In this document: positions 23,655 to 36,640 of the stretch, piece by piece | Layout: every line of letters starts with the position of its first letter | Numbering within the stretch: the first letter of the stretch is position 1 | Assembly: GCA_947034885.2 (NCBI GenBank) | Contig: OX344752.2 | Coordinates: 27,656,386 to 27,720,385, forward strand | Direction: 5' to 3' | DNA length: 64,000 bases | Origin: Thuidium tamariscinum | Lineage: Eukaryota > Streptophyta > Bryopsida > Hypnales > Thuidiaceae | The notes under the pieces: generated by a model | Databases searched by the model: none | Told to the model about the DNA's origin: nothing | Seen by the model: the letters and a program-made list of their open reading frames with translations, nothing else | Made by a program: the position numbers and the translations under genes

Positions 23655-26429
23655 GTCCAAATGCTTCAAATTGTATCCTATGTGCATGAAGTCTTTATGC
23701 ATGAAGGGTAGGCAAATTGTTGCACTCTAAGGTGTAGGCAAATTTTAGGCATTGTATGTCCCTTGTTTAAGCCTAAATATATCTATGTAATTAACCTATG
23801 TAACATTTGATTAAAATCCTAATTATTAGGTGATACTTTTGAATAGCTATTATTCTCTTTAATATTATTTCCATTTGGTAGAATGCTTCTAGGATGTTTG
23901 TTATTAGCATTGTTTAATGCACAAAGATAGTTGCATGATATAGATATTGATGGCTTCTTATAAATTCTTAGGTATTATATTTGTTAAACATCCAAGGGTT
24001 TGTTTTGTTAACCCTTCAAGGACAAGTAGAATACATTGTGTCTTCTTTAAATTTTCAATGGCAAATTTTTGGTTGTGGAATGAATCTCAATATTTTATAA
24101 ACTAGGATCTTGTTAAGTAACAAATTTAAGTACTCAATGCATTTTCAGATTTTCAAATTGAATGTGAAAAGTATTGGAAATGTTATATTGGAAATGTTTT
24201 TCCAGTGAAAGGAGTTGTAGGGATGGAAAAAGAAATTTATGGACATTTTTTATCTTCATCCTATACAAATATACAAGAATTAGATACTTCATTTCAAATT
24301 TTAATTTTTAGAAATTTTAATAAAAATAAAAGGTTCAATTTAGTATGATTAAGAATGCAAAATAATCAAAATGATTTAATGTATTTTGAAGATGTTCCAA
24401 ACAATTTGATAATAATGTCAATTGTTGAATTTCAAAAGTTAATGTATATATAAACCATATAGATTTTTGAAGAATCCAATTTGGTTAGTTTAGACTTTCT
24501 ACTTTTTTTATTTGAAAATGTATACAAATTTGAGAAAGTTTTTCACTTCTTAATTTTCTAAATAAAGAACACTAAGTGCCATAAAATCCATGAAATTTTT
24601 TTGGAGGGTAAAAAAGCATTATTCATCTTCTTATAAATTTTCTTTCCAAGAAACTATGTTTTTTTGCCAATAAGGTTTATCATCCAAAATTGTTAAAATT
24701 TAGAAATCCAATGATCAAAATTTTCTACAATTAATTCCATATAAACTAGACAAAGTAGTCTTTTCCTTTTATATAAATGATGAATTTTATTAAAATGGTG
24801 AAATTCTCAATGCCATTTTTCAAACCACACAATCTGAACTAAAAACTAACATCTAGGATTGATATAGATTTTGAGACATTTAGGACATGTATAGATTTCA
24901 AAAACCTATGACAAATTTAGATTTTAGAGTGCGCAATCTAAAACATCTTAGACTTGCATAGTTTTCAAAAATCTATTATAGATTTTGATTTCAAGTTGCA
25001 TGGTTTGCACTATAAAAAGTGTCAAAGTAATGGAATTATACCATTTTAATGAAAATTTCCATATAGTTAAAATTCAAAAATTCAAAATTCACATTTATGT
25101 ACAATATCACATCAAAGTGGTACAATCCATTAGAAACCTCTATTGTCAAAAAATTTGTTAACCCTTGAGAGATTAAACACTTTCTTGTTACTTTATGAAG
25201 AATTCGACTGCTTTGAAAAAATATAATAAAAAAACTTGCATTCATCTTATAATATAATGATCACCATCACCACATAGTTAGCTTAAGATTTCAAAACTTA
25301 ACCATAAAAATAAAAATTGAATTTTGGAAAAGCTATAAGTTCATATAGTAATTTGATACATTGAAATTAATTAATTTTTTTCACTTTAGACGATTTGAGT
25401 AATCTCTAATTATTGTATCTAACAAAAAATACCATACTTGTAGGTCTATTTTGGCAAGTCAAGCTAAAATAGTTTACTTTTCTCAATTCGACAATTTGGA
25501 AAGTAGATTGAAATTTTTTTCTTAAGAAATTTATGAAGACATTTCTAATTTTGGATTGATTCTTTCTATTCATGGACAATTGTGTTCTTTTTTCTAATTT
25601 TTTTCTCAAAATTTTTTTTTCAAATTTTTAGAAATAGTTGAAAATAATTTTTTAAATTTCAACATTTTCCAAAAAATTTCAAAACTAACCTACAGATACG
25701 GTAGACCTTAATGCTTAACTCAAGTCAATTAAGGGAATTATATATTTTAGCATGTATAGGTTTTGTCCAAAATCATTAATGGAATTAATTTTTAACAACA
25801 TTATAGATTAGCTCCTAAAGTTCTTTGACCATGTTTTAAAAAAAAAATACTCAAAATGTATTGTTTTGATGGCAAAGGTATGTCTAATAAAATCTTGTTA
25901 TATTTTATTAAGATATTGGAGACAACAATAAAGAAATCATTAACTATCAATGTTTTCTTGCCCAACAACTTGATAAATTGTTAAATTATAGTGTTTGAAG
26001 TTGAAAAATATGTTTTTGAGAGGCATTCAAATTTCAAGCAATTATAATTTGGGGAGGCTTTTGCACAAGTTAATTTCGCTTTTTAGCATGAATTTTTTTT
26101 CTTGATTTTTGTGACAAAGTTAGTTACATGTCCAAAAAAATTCACAATAGTGAAAAATGGAGTTTTATATTTTAGCTAGACCTATAAGAGGAAAATAAGA
26201 ATAAAAATTGCCCAAAATATCAAACCTTGGCAAGCTCAATCATTCTATATTGAAGTTGAAGTAAAAGACAATTGAGCATATTGGACCTAGCATAAAAAGA
26301 GGGTGGGTCAAGGTTAGCAAAGCCTAGCTCATCTTGAATCTCTAACATTGTTCACCTTGATTGACGCATTGCTCCTAGTGACTCATACATGTTCCCTTTG
26401 ATTTCCAATTTGTTCTCCTACTCCATGAA
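23655..26429. other. AT-rich gene-free DNA with one TTAA-element fragment
   Basis: No gene was recognised. Near 25805 the sequence ttagctcctaaagttctttgaccatg is an eroded B-type left end of the TTAA element family. The rest has only short chance frames. Confidence 0.45.
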
Positions 26430-27200
26430 ATATAATAGAAGAATCCACATATTACTCATAACCTTCAAATTTTTTAGCTATTATTTCACATAGCTTCATA
26501 AGCCATTAAATTTGTGTGTTTGAGGATGAATTGTGAAGTTTTTCTTATAAAGAGGGGTGGTAGGAGGTAAAACAATCCATTTGGGATATGTAAATTAGAA
26601 TGAGTATGAGCTCAACCGCTCATAGTGAAGTGAAAGCAAGGAATTGTGTAGAATTTTAGGCCTCATTTTGGCATAGTGGAGAAAAACTTTTCAAAAACTT
26701 TGAGCTTAGAAAATTTGGTAAATCAAGCTAACTTTTATTTCCAAAAATGTGTTTGTAATTCCAAAAATTTGTTTGTGATTTTGAAACTCCAATAAAAATT
26801 TATGGACAAAATTGAGAGAAGGGGTTGGAAGGAACATTTTCTTTGACATTTGTCAACCCCCTCTCTAAATTTTGTCTATAACTTTGATTGAAATTTCAAA
26901 ATCACAAATGAGTTTTTGAAAAATAAAAGTTAACTTGATTTTACCAACCTTTATTTAGTTCAAATTTTTTTGAAAATAATTATTCTACTATGCCAAAATG
27001 AGGATTGAAATTATACACAATTCACTTCACTATGTGCAGTTAGGCTCAAACTCATTTCAATTTACATATCCCACATGGGTTGTTTTACCTTCTACCATCC
27101 CTCTTTCATAAATAACTCTCACCTTCAAATTCACATATCATATGGCTCTTGAAGCTATGTGAAATATAAACCAAAGAACTTGAAGGCTTTGAATAAAACG
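26430..27200. repeat. foldback (palindromic) element, arms about 300-370 bp
   Basis: The left arm (about 26430-26800) is complementary to the right arm (about 26815-27200). Matching blocks are tttcacatagcttcat/aagctatgtgaaat, gggatatgtaaatt/aatttacatatccc, cctcattttggcatagt/ctatgccaaaatgag and aattatggacaaaattgagag/ctaaattttgtctataac. Each arm is homologous to part of the terminal repeats of the 3.44-kb element at 36811-40254 (cctcatttaaacatagtag, aaccatgtgggatatgtg). The exact ends and target duplication are not clear. It is probably a solitary, older member of the same family. Confidence 0.75.
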
Positions 27201-29352
27201 TGGAATTTTTTAAATCTAATGGCATGGTTATCTATTGCTAGCACCTCCTTGTACATTGTGGAGAATTTATGAGCCTAAAAAAATCTATTAGAGAAATACC
27301 CTAGCTTGAACTTGGGCCAAAAGCTTGCTCATGCTCTTGTCAAAGGTTGGGGTAAACTGCCCCCCTCTCTCACCACTTGGAAAAACGCTAAATTTTTAAT
27401 TTTCCATACATGAAATGTTTTGCAAATTTTGAATTCATGTTTGCAATTAGAGACCCCAAATTAGCTAAGACATGTCTATTAGGTAAATTATTCTAGCACA
27501 AAATAGGTTTTTTTTTTCCTACATGCACCTCTAAATTTCTTGTAGTGGTTGAGCAAAGGGGCCAATTCACCTTGACCTTACCCAAGCTCTTTCAAGCATA
27601 GTATCATAATTTTCCTTCTTGTGTAATTAACCCTGCCTATATCACCTCCCCAATCCCCCATCTATTGAAAAAGACATTTGTATCCATAACTTTTGATGCA
27701 CAAATTCAAATGAAAAAAAATGGTGGGGCAATGAGGTACTTTTCATTTCCATCTCCAAAAAAACTTCAAAATGGGTCAAATCACAATCTAATGTACCACA
27801 AAAGGAGTCAGATATACCCAAATCTGCAATGTATTTTCTTTCAATTCATTGTTTTTGAATGCTAATCTATTAATTACATGTAATTTAGTCTTTTTTTATT
27901 AGAGCTTCAAGTCATATTAAGACTGATAGTATTTTGTTAATGAAAAAAACAAAATTCTTTACTAAAAATCCAATTGTAGTTGCTCTATCTATATGTCAAG
28001 TTTTTCAATGGATAAAAAGAGTCTAATTTGTAATGAATAATAATGTGATTGAATCCAAAAAAAATCATGTGGATATATAGAGTAGAAAAGGACTTTTTTT
28101 TACACAAATTGAATGTATTTTTATTTTCTATATCATTCAGAGGTGAATTTTTTTGAATTTTTTTTCAATACATAAAATAATCCAAATGATGATTGTGAGA
28201 GAATAAAAAATTTATATATTATTGACATCTAGGTCCCTATATAATCTCTATTTGAAATTAAATGTTTTAATTTGTGTATAGAACAAATGAACACTTTGTC
28301 AATAATCAATAAATTGATTAAAATTTTATAATATTTGTAGTTTTAAAACTATTTTCAAAAGGTCCTTTTTTATAATTGTACACTTTATAAATATAAATAA
28401 TCTTAATAAAAAAATCCTTTTAAAGTACTATATTGTAAAACAATACTAAATTTAGCCTGATTTACATCCATTTAAGGAATTTTTTTGTAAATTTTTTTTC
28501 AAAATCATCAAGAAAATATGTTGCAATACTATCCATCTATAAACTCTTAAAAAATGACAACATGAAAGTAATCTAAAGCTTTGAAACTTCAAAAATGGAC
28601 TCTAGTCATGTCCTAGCAAAGTAATGCCAAGGTACCTTTGAGTGTGGTTTGACCCAAATATATAGTGAATTTTTCACTTTATAGTTGTAGTCAGTTGTAT
28701 AAAATTATTATGTTGCCAAATAAATGCAATTTGATCCTTTGGAGGTTAAAATATTCAATCCTTAACAATGTATTAAGGGAAATTTTATGGCAAATATTTG
28801 TGATGTCATGTAAATGACTCCACACTCTCACATATTTTCTTTAAAGTAAACCAAGAAAGATAATGATTCTATTTCCAATTTATGGATAAGTATTATTTTT
28901 TTATTATGATAAGACTGTCTTACTATACACTAGCATAAAGTATTTTTGTGGTCTAAAAAAGACTACAAGTTTATAGATTGTTATAACATTGTCAAATTAG
29001 TAGTCTAGAGTAGTTGGATAACTACCACATCAAATAATATTATTTCATTGATTATATAATAGTTTTTAATTTAAATAATAATTATTTTGTAATTATTTTG
29101 TAATTATTTTATTTAAATTTTGTAATTATTTTCAATTATTTAATATTTTGCTAGAAATGTAGTGGTTCTTAATAACGGGAACAATCTTAAAACAATCTTT
29201 TAGAAGCTTCAAAAAACATCTAATGTCTAATGTGAGAGTTTGTAATATAGTTTAATTGTAGTCATGACTTTTTGGGAACAAAGTAGTGACTTTCACTCAC
29301 TTATTTTGTTGAATAAGTGAATGAATTGATTGATATTTATATATTTTTTGAA
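27201..29352. other. AT-rich gene-free DNA
   Basis: No coding signal or bounded element was recognised. The frame at 27665-27865 has no family resemblance. AATTATTTTGTAATTATTTT-type short repeats occur near 29080-29130. Confidence 0.45.
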
Positions 29353-30236
29353 TTAACCCCTAAAATTCCTTGACTACGTTCAGTCCAAAAACAATCAAAA
29401 ATGCCATTTTTAGTATCAATACAAAAAAAAATTAACATTTTTATTGATGTATAACCATAGAATTTGGAAATAAATTGGTTTTAAAATATAAAGAAAATAT
29501 TTCAGGTTTTTTCACCATTTAGATTGCAGGATATTAGTATTTGACTGCTCAAAAATAATTTCTATCACAATGTGGAAGAGAAGGCAATAACACTTTAGAA
29601 GGTAACAATCACAATCAAATGAAAAATGGTCCAAAATGGTGGTGCTTCTTTGGATTCATTGTTGAGGCCAACTAGGATATTTATCTAAAAGAATCTAAGC
29701 TATTTGGAATTGTACAATATATGAAATTAAAAAAATTATGGAATGAAAAAATGCCAATCCCAATGTTAGAAATGTTATAATAAAAAATTTACATCTAGTG
29801 ATTTTATTTTATTAAAAAAACGATGGAAATTGAATAGAATAAAGAACTTCAAAGTTCATTTTAGAACAAATAATTTATTAGTGCATGCCTGCAAACAAAA
29901 ACTCTTCATAATTTTTGACTTGTTAATCAAAATGAAATGATTCAAAGCTTCTCATCCATTCATAAATGAGGAATAGCAATTTCAAATTTTTTGTTTCTTG
30001 AAAAGTGATTTTATCTTTATTTGCATGAATTGCCCATTTATAAAAAATTAACATACTAGGCCATAACTTTTGACTGATGTTTCGAAATGTCTTAAATTTT
30101 GGTACACATAAAAGATTTTCCTTATTCCCACCTTCTAATAAAATTTGGTCCTCAAAAACAAAAATTTCCAATTGTAAGTACTTGTCCTAAATTTCTATAT
30201 TGCCAAATTTAGCTAGTCCATTCTTTAGAGGGTAAT
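29353..30236. mobile_element. TTAA/CCCC-ended element, diverged copy (about 0.88 kb)
   Basis: The left end is TTAACCCCTAAAATTCC followed by the B-arm (tgactacg, ccatttttagtatcaatac, ataaccatagaat). The right end reads ...CTTTAGAGGGTAAT, a mutated form of CTTTAAGGGTTAA, preceded by A-arm sequence (cataacttttgactg). The order matches 48479-49424. The target duplication is degraded at the right side. Confidence 0.6.
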
Positions 30237-30259
30237 TCTGAAAAAACTAGAGGGGACAA

Positions 30260-30620
30260 CACAATGTTTTCAATCATCCATTTGTACACTTAATTTTCAT
30301 TTTTTATTCTTTGAAATTTTCACAAAGAATGTGTTTGAAGAAGAACTTTAAGTTACAACAACTTTCTTAACTTTGACTAGATGGTTAAAAATTATTGTAT
30401 GATATACGAGGGTTTTTTTTAGCTTCGCTAACTCAAGCAACTAAGGACGAATGCTTTTTCAACACATAGAAATTTGAAATTATTTTTGTAGATTTGTATA
30501 TACACAGAAAGCTTTGAATCATTCCCATTTGATGAATAAGATGGAAGTTATAAGGAGTTTTAGTTTGCAAGCAATATGGAATCTCTACTTTAAAATAAAA
30601 TGTGAAGTCTTTTATTTAAC
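30260..30620. repeat. A-arm fragment of the TTAA element family
   Basis: Shares in order tttgaaattttcaca, caactttcttaactttgactagatgg, aaagctttgaatcattcc and gagttttagtttgcaag with the A-arms at 33876, 47427, 52492 and 40650. Terminal CCCC and TTAA are missing, so this is a truncated copy adjoining the 29353 element. Confidence 0.6.
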
Positions 30621-31273
30621 TTATTTGATTTTCAATATTTAAGGAAAAAAAATCATAGGATGTAGATTGTAAACTACAACATGGGATTGGCATTTGAATT
30701 CCATAACTAAATTCTCAACAATTTTGTGTATTAAATCATTTTTTATTTATTTGACTACTTCCTATTTTTTTCAAGCATGATTATAAAAATTTGTTGCCAA
30801 AATGTTTTATACGTATTCCCAACTTATTTTTTCAATATGTTCTAGAGAGTTGCAAGTTGTAGAATCTACACATTTTGGGAGGGGGGGGGGAAAAGTTAAA
30901 TAGATGAAATCAAACCTTTTTAAAAGAATTGAAAATGCATCTTTTGGAATCCAAGTATGATGATCTTGGAATTGGCAAGGTTTTTTATTTTGAAATTCTA
31001 GGAAAGCATAGTCTAATAAGTCAACTCTTAAGGATCCTACTATTGGATTTGTCAAAAAGAAAATTTAGATGAAAATTTTAGTCTTACTTTGGAGGCTAGA
31101 GTTTTGAAGATATTTGGGTCTTTTAACCCTAAAGTGCTGTAACATCCAATTTCTGGATGATGTACGAATTGAAAATTAGATTCCTTTTTCATTACAACTT
31201 GGATGAAAGTCATCCTAATTTTTAGAGATACTTTATAAAGTACTATTAAAGGCGTGCATTTGGTGATACTACA

Positions 31274-31288
31274 CTCTCTCTCTCTCTC

Positions 31289-31355
<67 letters not shown>

Positions 31356-31362
31356 ACATATA
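31274..31362. repeat. (CT)n followed by (TA)n microsatellite
   Basis: CT dinucleotides at 31274-31289 followed by a TA tract with a few C interruptions. The minus strand carries a long Ile/Tyr-repeat open frame here that is an artefact of the microsatellite. Confidence 0.95.
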
Positions 31363-31768
31363 TTTTTAAATTACAAATGTGGAAGTAAACTAAGTAGTTG
31401 ATCAAGCCAAAATTGCATTCACTCTAGTTCAAACTTGGAATTGCAAAAATGGGGTCATAGAATCAAGAAACAAAAAACTCAAAAGATCACCATATCACAA
31501 GAACCTCTTTTCAAATCTATTCCAACAAAATTTACTCAAAAAATAACAATATTTTGCTTGTAATTGAATTTAGAAGAAAATTTGAACTTCTCTTTCAAAA
31601 ATTCAAGGAAATATAATGGTCATAGTAGTAGTGAATCTTACCATATGGATAGAATCTAAAACTCAAACTTTATAACTTTTATTTGCATTTCAAATCCATC
31701 CAAGTAGTACTTTATGATGATTTTTTTGAAATCATCAATTCTGTAAATGAGTCTAGATGCTTAGGAAT

Positions 31769-33225
31769 TTAACCCATAAATGCCCAAAGACTTTTTTGAG
31801 CTTCTAGAAATTTGCTCTAAAGTGAACAAAAAATCAACTTTATGATGAGCTTTACCATTTTTGTTAAAAATGTACCCATGCAAATTCAAACTAAATATCT
31901 TCAAGAACACTTAGAACCCCCCCTTCAACAATATTACTTATGGATTGAAAGATTATAATTTTTGAACATGAGGGTGTTAAAATTACAAAAATGATGCATT
32001 AGGGGGGATTTGAGGCCTCCGGAAGACTGTGAGTTCCCATAGTTTGAAAACACATAAACTACTTTAGGAACACAGAATTGTAGGAATCCTACGTGGTCAA
32101 GAGACTGCCACATCATTATAAAAGAATTTGAATTTTTTTTTGAATTTTTTTCATATTTCAGGATCCAAAATTTATTTATTTATTCATAGGTAATTATTGG
32201 TTGACAATAGCCAACAGTTTCCTAGATAGTTTTGGAAATAAACCCTGAAATGGCCCTATAGATGCCTCCAATCCCTCCTAATGTGAAGTCTTTTAATCCT
32301 CTTCTCACTAGTCAAATTTAAAAAGTTGGTGACCAAAAAAATATGAGGTGAAAGGGCCTAACATGCATAACCTCTGTCAATTTATGGCTTCTCAAAATCT
32401 ACTCTACAATTATTTTAAATGAATTTCTAATGTGATTTTTTCTCCAAGATCTAATGTATTTGAGGCTCATTTTCAAGAGCCCTCAAATCTAAAAAAAGTC
32501 AAGATTGCAATCAGTACCCATGCACAAAATCTTGAACAGAAAAATCATAGTCAATGATTTTTACAATTGATTTTTTGATGCTTAACCCCTAATTGCCCAA
32601 GGCACTAGAATCTGGTGTTTGCAAAACTTTCAAGTTAAATAAAACCTAACCAAGTTTCTATTTTTATAGTTTTTATTTTTGAAAAGTTCTTTTAGAAGTC
32701 TAGTTTTAGTGTCAAAAATCTGATCTCAAAAATGAATTATAGTGATTTTTCTATATAGGATTTTGTGCAAGGGTACCCATTGCAATCTTGACTTCTAGTA
32801 GTGTTGAGAGCCCTTGGAAATGAGCCTCAAATACACTAGATCTTGGATAAAAAATCACATTCAAAATTCATTTAAAAAAATTACAAAGTAGTTTTTAAGA
32901 AGCCATAAATTGATTGGGGTTATACATATTAGGCCCTTTAACCTCATATTTTTTTGGTCACCATTGTTTTAAATTTGACTTGTGAAAAGAGGATTAAAAG
33001 TTTTTTGCAATTTTAACACCCTTATGGTCAAACATTATAATCTTTTACTTTGTAAGTGATATTGTTGTATTTTCTTTTTCCATGAGATCTCTAACATGTC
33101 TAATTTGAATTTGTATGGTTACAATTCAAAAAAAATTGATACAACTTATCAAAATGTTGGCATTTTGTTCAATTTAGAGCAAATTCCAAGACACTCAAAA
33201 CAGGCCTTGGACATTTAGGGGTTAA
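31769..33225. mobile_element. TTAA-flanked foldback element, 1.46 kb, with a nested MITE
   Basis: The left end is TTAACCCATAAATGCCCAA (31769) and the right end is ...GGACATTTAGGGGTTAA (33225), with TTAA on both sides. The arms pair over several hundred bp: 31780-31990 with 33000-33215, and 32294-32530 with 32765-33000. A second TTAACCCCTAATTGCCC end lies near the centre at 32582, and its complement closes a partial copy at 33350. The left arm is interrupted at about 32000 by a 277-bp MITE absent from the right arm. No coding capacity. Confidence 0.75.
32002..32278. mobile_element. small MITE inserted in one arm of a foldback element
   Basis: The ends read inward as (CATTA)GGGGGGATTTGAGGCCTCC and (CATTA)GGAGGGATTGGAGGCATC. 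It separates two pieces of the left arm (gtgttaaaattacaaaa and tcttttaatcc) that are continuous in the complementary right arm, which acts as an empty site. A related copy lies at 13988-14310. The superfamily is uncertain, since CATTA belongs to both inverted ends and hides the target duplication. Confidence 0.7.
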
Positions 33226-33350
33226 AAGTAGATTTTGAAAAGAATTCTCCAAAAATGAAAACTACTAAAAATAGCAACTTGGTTAGATTTTATTTAACTT
33301 CAAAGTTGTACAAACACTAGATTTTGGTTTCTTGGGCATTTAGGGGTTAA
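33226..33350. repeat. right-end fragment of a TTAA/CCCC element
   Basis: Ends GGGCATTTAGGGGTTAA at 33350. It is complementary to the internal left end at 32582-32700 (aacttggttagattttatttaactt and acactag blocks). It looks like a partial copy adjoining the 31769-33225 element. Confidence 0.55.
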
Positions 33351-34502
33351 CATGATAAATCTTTGAGGTTATTTGATCACACCCCATATGTATATATATA
33401 ATTTTGAAATTGTTGAATTGCAATTGATAAGGGATTATTCTGTATGATTACTACACATCTATATATATCACATTAAAATGTATTCTGTATATATTATACT
33501 AATCATATCTACATCAAAGCTTTAATTTTTGGTTCTAATTTTGGGCACTGTGTGTGCAAATCAAGTGTTTCATTTTTATTTTTTAAATTATTAGGACGGG
33601 CAAAATAGAAGGACACCTCTTTCCAAGGGATAGGCGTAATGCACATTGAAATAGGACATACGGAGATTATACAAAGAGGACGTACTATATGGAATATCAT
33701 AATAGGGTGGATTTTTTTTGTAGCCTTGCAAGAATATCAATGAAGGATGTTGTGAAATTTGCATGATTTTATACAAAGCGAAGAATTGCGAAACATTTTT
33801 TTGTGTTTAGCCTTGTAATAAAGGAATACAGGTATAGTAGATCACATTGTGGTTCCTATCTACAATATGGGTTAACCCCTAAAGGACCAAACTATGTTTT
33901 TTTTGACAATATAGCAATTTTGGGTAGCTCATTGTGAATGGATTATTTTTATTTTTATTTTTTTGAATTTTTCACACAGCATGTATCCAAGGAGTAGCTT
34001 TAAGGACCAACAATTTTCATAACTTTTGACTACATGGTAAAAAAGTTGTTGCATGACCGTATCTAATTTTGTTTGATCTTAAGGCAGCCTGGGCAGCTCA
34101 AAAACTTCTTTAAAACTCACTTTAGGAAAAACTCAAAAGCTGAAATTGGTTCATTAAATTTATATCTATGTGGAAAGCTTTGAATCATTTTATTTTGATC
34201 AATGAGTCAAAAGTTATGAGGAGGATTAGTTTAACTTAGATTTAACTAATTATGGACTTTGGCGAGTCCAAAATTAATATTCAAATGTAGATTCCATCTA
34301 CTTTTATGAGGTTAAATCTAGAACAAGTATAGATGTATTGGCTACCAACCAATACATATTATTTATAGACTTTTGTCCATGATTCATAGACTAGTCCATA
34401 ATTAGTTAAATATAAGTTGTTTGGGGTAGTTTGCGGGTAGTATAGAATCTCTACACTACAAAAAAAAATTGAAATACTTTATTTTAATATTTTTGAAAAA
34501 CA

Positions 34503-34845
34503 ATTAAAACATTGGGTGAAGATTGTTTATTACAATATTACAACCATTGGGATTGGCATTTTTCATTTCCATAAATAAATTGTTCACAATTTGGTATTTT
34601 GAATCATTTTCTACTTCTTTCTACTTACTATTTTTTTCCTATATGTAGACAATTCCAAATGATTTGAAAAAAAATTAAAACATTGGGTGAAGATTGTTTA
34701 TTACAATATTACAACCATTTGGATTGGCATTTTTCATTTTCATAAATAAATTTTTTACAATTCAGTATTTTGAATCATTTTTTATTTTTTCTACTTACTA
34801 TTTTTTTCCTATATGTTGTATAATTCCAAATGATTTGAATTTTTT
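34503..34845. repeat. tandem duplication, 2 x about 171 bp
   Basis: The block cattgggtgaagattg...ctatatg at 34510 is repeated at 34681 with small differences. It lies in the core of the 33872-35762 element. Confidence 0.9.
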
Positions 34846-35389
34846 TGAGCATATAGGCAACTTGCAATGAATAATGAATTCAAAGAGTAAGCACCAGCTT
34901 TTTTTGTCCGGCACCATAGGGCCAAATTGCACCATTTCAAATAAATGTTTTTTTGCCACTTAAAAGTAATATTTTTTTGCTATAAATTTTTTTTAATATG
35001 GATGAGGTCACCAAATTTGGATGAAAAAATGTATGAATATAATGAAAAAATATTTTTAAGTCCAAAAGATAGATGAATGTAGAAATACAATGCTTCACCA
35101 AATTTGGAGTGATTGTCATCTTGGCACTTTCTCAAAAAGTTTTTAAAAAAGGCTAGTAACCACCATTTTAAACATTTTTTCATACAAATGTGACTTTATA
35201 AAGTGCAGCTATAAGGGTTGCTATTATGTGAGCCTAGAAGTCTAAGCCTATGAGCCTAGAAGACTATACACCTATAGTATAAGAATATTTATTCAATAAA
35301 TCTTCTATGATTATAGTTTATTTATATTATAGATACCTATATTATAGGTGTTTATGTTATAAACACCTTTTATAGTGGTAGTATATCTA

Positions 35390-35391
<2 letters not shown>

Positions 35392-35464
<73 letters not shown>
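35392..35464. repeat. (AT)n microsatellite
   Basis: About 36 uninterrupted AT dinucleotides. Low-complexity sequence inside the TTAA element core/B-arm. Confidence 0.97.
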
Positions 35465-35466
<2 letters not shown>

Positions 35467-36174
35467 TCAAGGCTCACATGTTCACATTTTCATGCTCACA
35501 TATTAGTACCGTTGATGCACCTACTCAAATTTTTGCAAAAATAAAAAAAAGATCTTTGTCAATTCAAATGGTAATATCTTGCAATCTACATCGTGAAAAT
35601 TTCTGAAAAAAATTTCCACATCTTTTCAAACCACCTTACTACAAGATCCTACAGTTACATGTGTCAAAAAATGTTCTTTCTCTAAAATTTTGCACTTGTA
35701 TTAGAAATTGCAATTTTAAATCATTTTTGGTGAAAACATAGTCAAAAACCTTTAGGGGTTACCTGACCACCTTCATTAGAGTCATACCAATGAAATGAAA
35801 TTCTGCTTTACAGTTTCTTTAGATAATTTCTACTATTTTCAATACTTCACAAAATGTTTTGTTCTAAATTTTGTCTACAAGTAAGTTAGAAATGTTGACT
35901 TTGAAATTTTTTCTTCCGTTGCAACGATATTCCGTTTCATTTGTTGGAAATTAAAAAAATTTAAATTTCAAAGAGAATCTTTAATACTGGAGTGCAACTG
36001 GAAAATTGGTTTGTCCTTTATGTCATTTGTTCAAAAAAATAAAAATAAAAATAAAAAACAGACTGATTGTTCTCTCTGAGCAACCTATTCAACCAGAGTT
36101 TCCCCTATTTAATCTTTTTTGAAGTTGATGCAGGCAGTTGAACCCCGTTGTGATCCCTTTGATAATAATATACT

Positions 36175-36640
36175 TAAGGTAGTCTGCTTGAAAAGTGACC
36201 ATTTAAGGGTTAATTGCATTTTTTATGGGCTTACTGTATGTGGACAGAATTCTTTTTTAAATTATTTATGAGAGATGGAGAAAAATGGATGTCGTATGCA
36301 GCAAAAGTGGTTTCATATTTTTTAGAGCAATATTGAATTAGTTATGATTTTTGTAAGATGTCAGTCCTTTGTACCTATTCCTGACTGTAGGTTTGACAAA
36401 ATGCAAACACATGTGGATTGTAAAGAGAGATGGGGAAATCTAAAAGAAATTTGGTGATTTGCAATGAAGAATTGAACCACAGAAGGTCCTTAAAGTGATC
36501 AATGTAGTTTTTAAGATTTGAAATCCTATAAACTTTTTCAGGAGGTTGTTGGCTAGTCAAATCTGATTTTAAATACAATAATGTACATATGTTACAGCTT
36601 TTTAAAATGGACCTCATTACATGTTAAACCAATCCACAGT
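36175..36640. repeat. host dispersed repeat, uninterrupted copy
   Basis: Homologous over its length to 45578-45989 plus 46725-46766: gtagtctgctt, gagagatgg, aattagttatgattttt, gtaaagagagatggggaaatct, tctgattttaaata, aatgtacatatgtta. The copy here is continuous where the other copy carries a TTAA-flanked insertion, so it serves as the reference for the empty site. Confidence 0.85.

Larger units (their letters stand above)
33872..35762. mobile_element. TTAA/CCCC-ended element, longest copy (1.89 kb)
   Basis: The left end TTAACCCCTAAAGGACC opens an A-arm: ttggcaatatagcaatttt-type start, cataacttttgactacatgg, ggcagcctgggcagct, gctttgaatcattt. The right end AAAACCTTTAGGGGTTAC closes a B-arm (tttttggtgaaaacatagtc). 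The last flank is TTAC rather than TTAA. The terminal inverted repeat is short (about 10 bp, CCCCTAAAGG) because the two arms differ, so this may be the parental structure from which A-A and B-A foldbacks derive. It contains an internal duplication and a long AT microsatellite. No transposase frame was recognised. Confidence 0.65.

Noticed and set aside
31052..31405. 117-codon minus-strand frame
   Set aside because: Most of it is Ile/Tyr repeats from the TA and CT microsatellite; not a gene.
35392..35464. origin or regulatory significance of the long AT tract
   Set aside because: A simple microsatellite of the kind common in AT-rich plant DNA.
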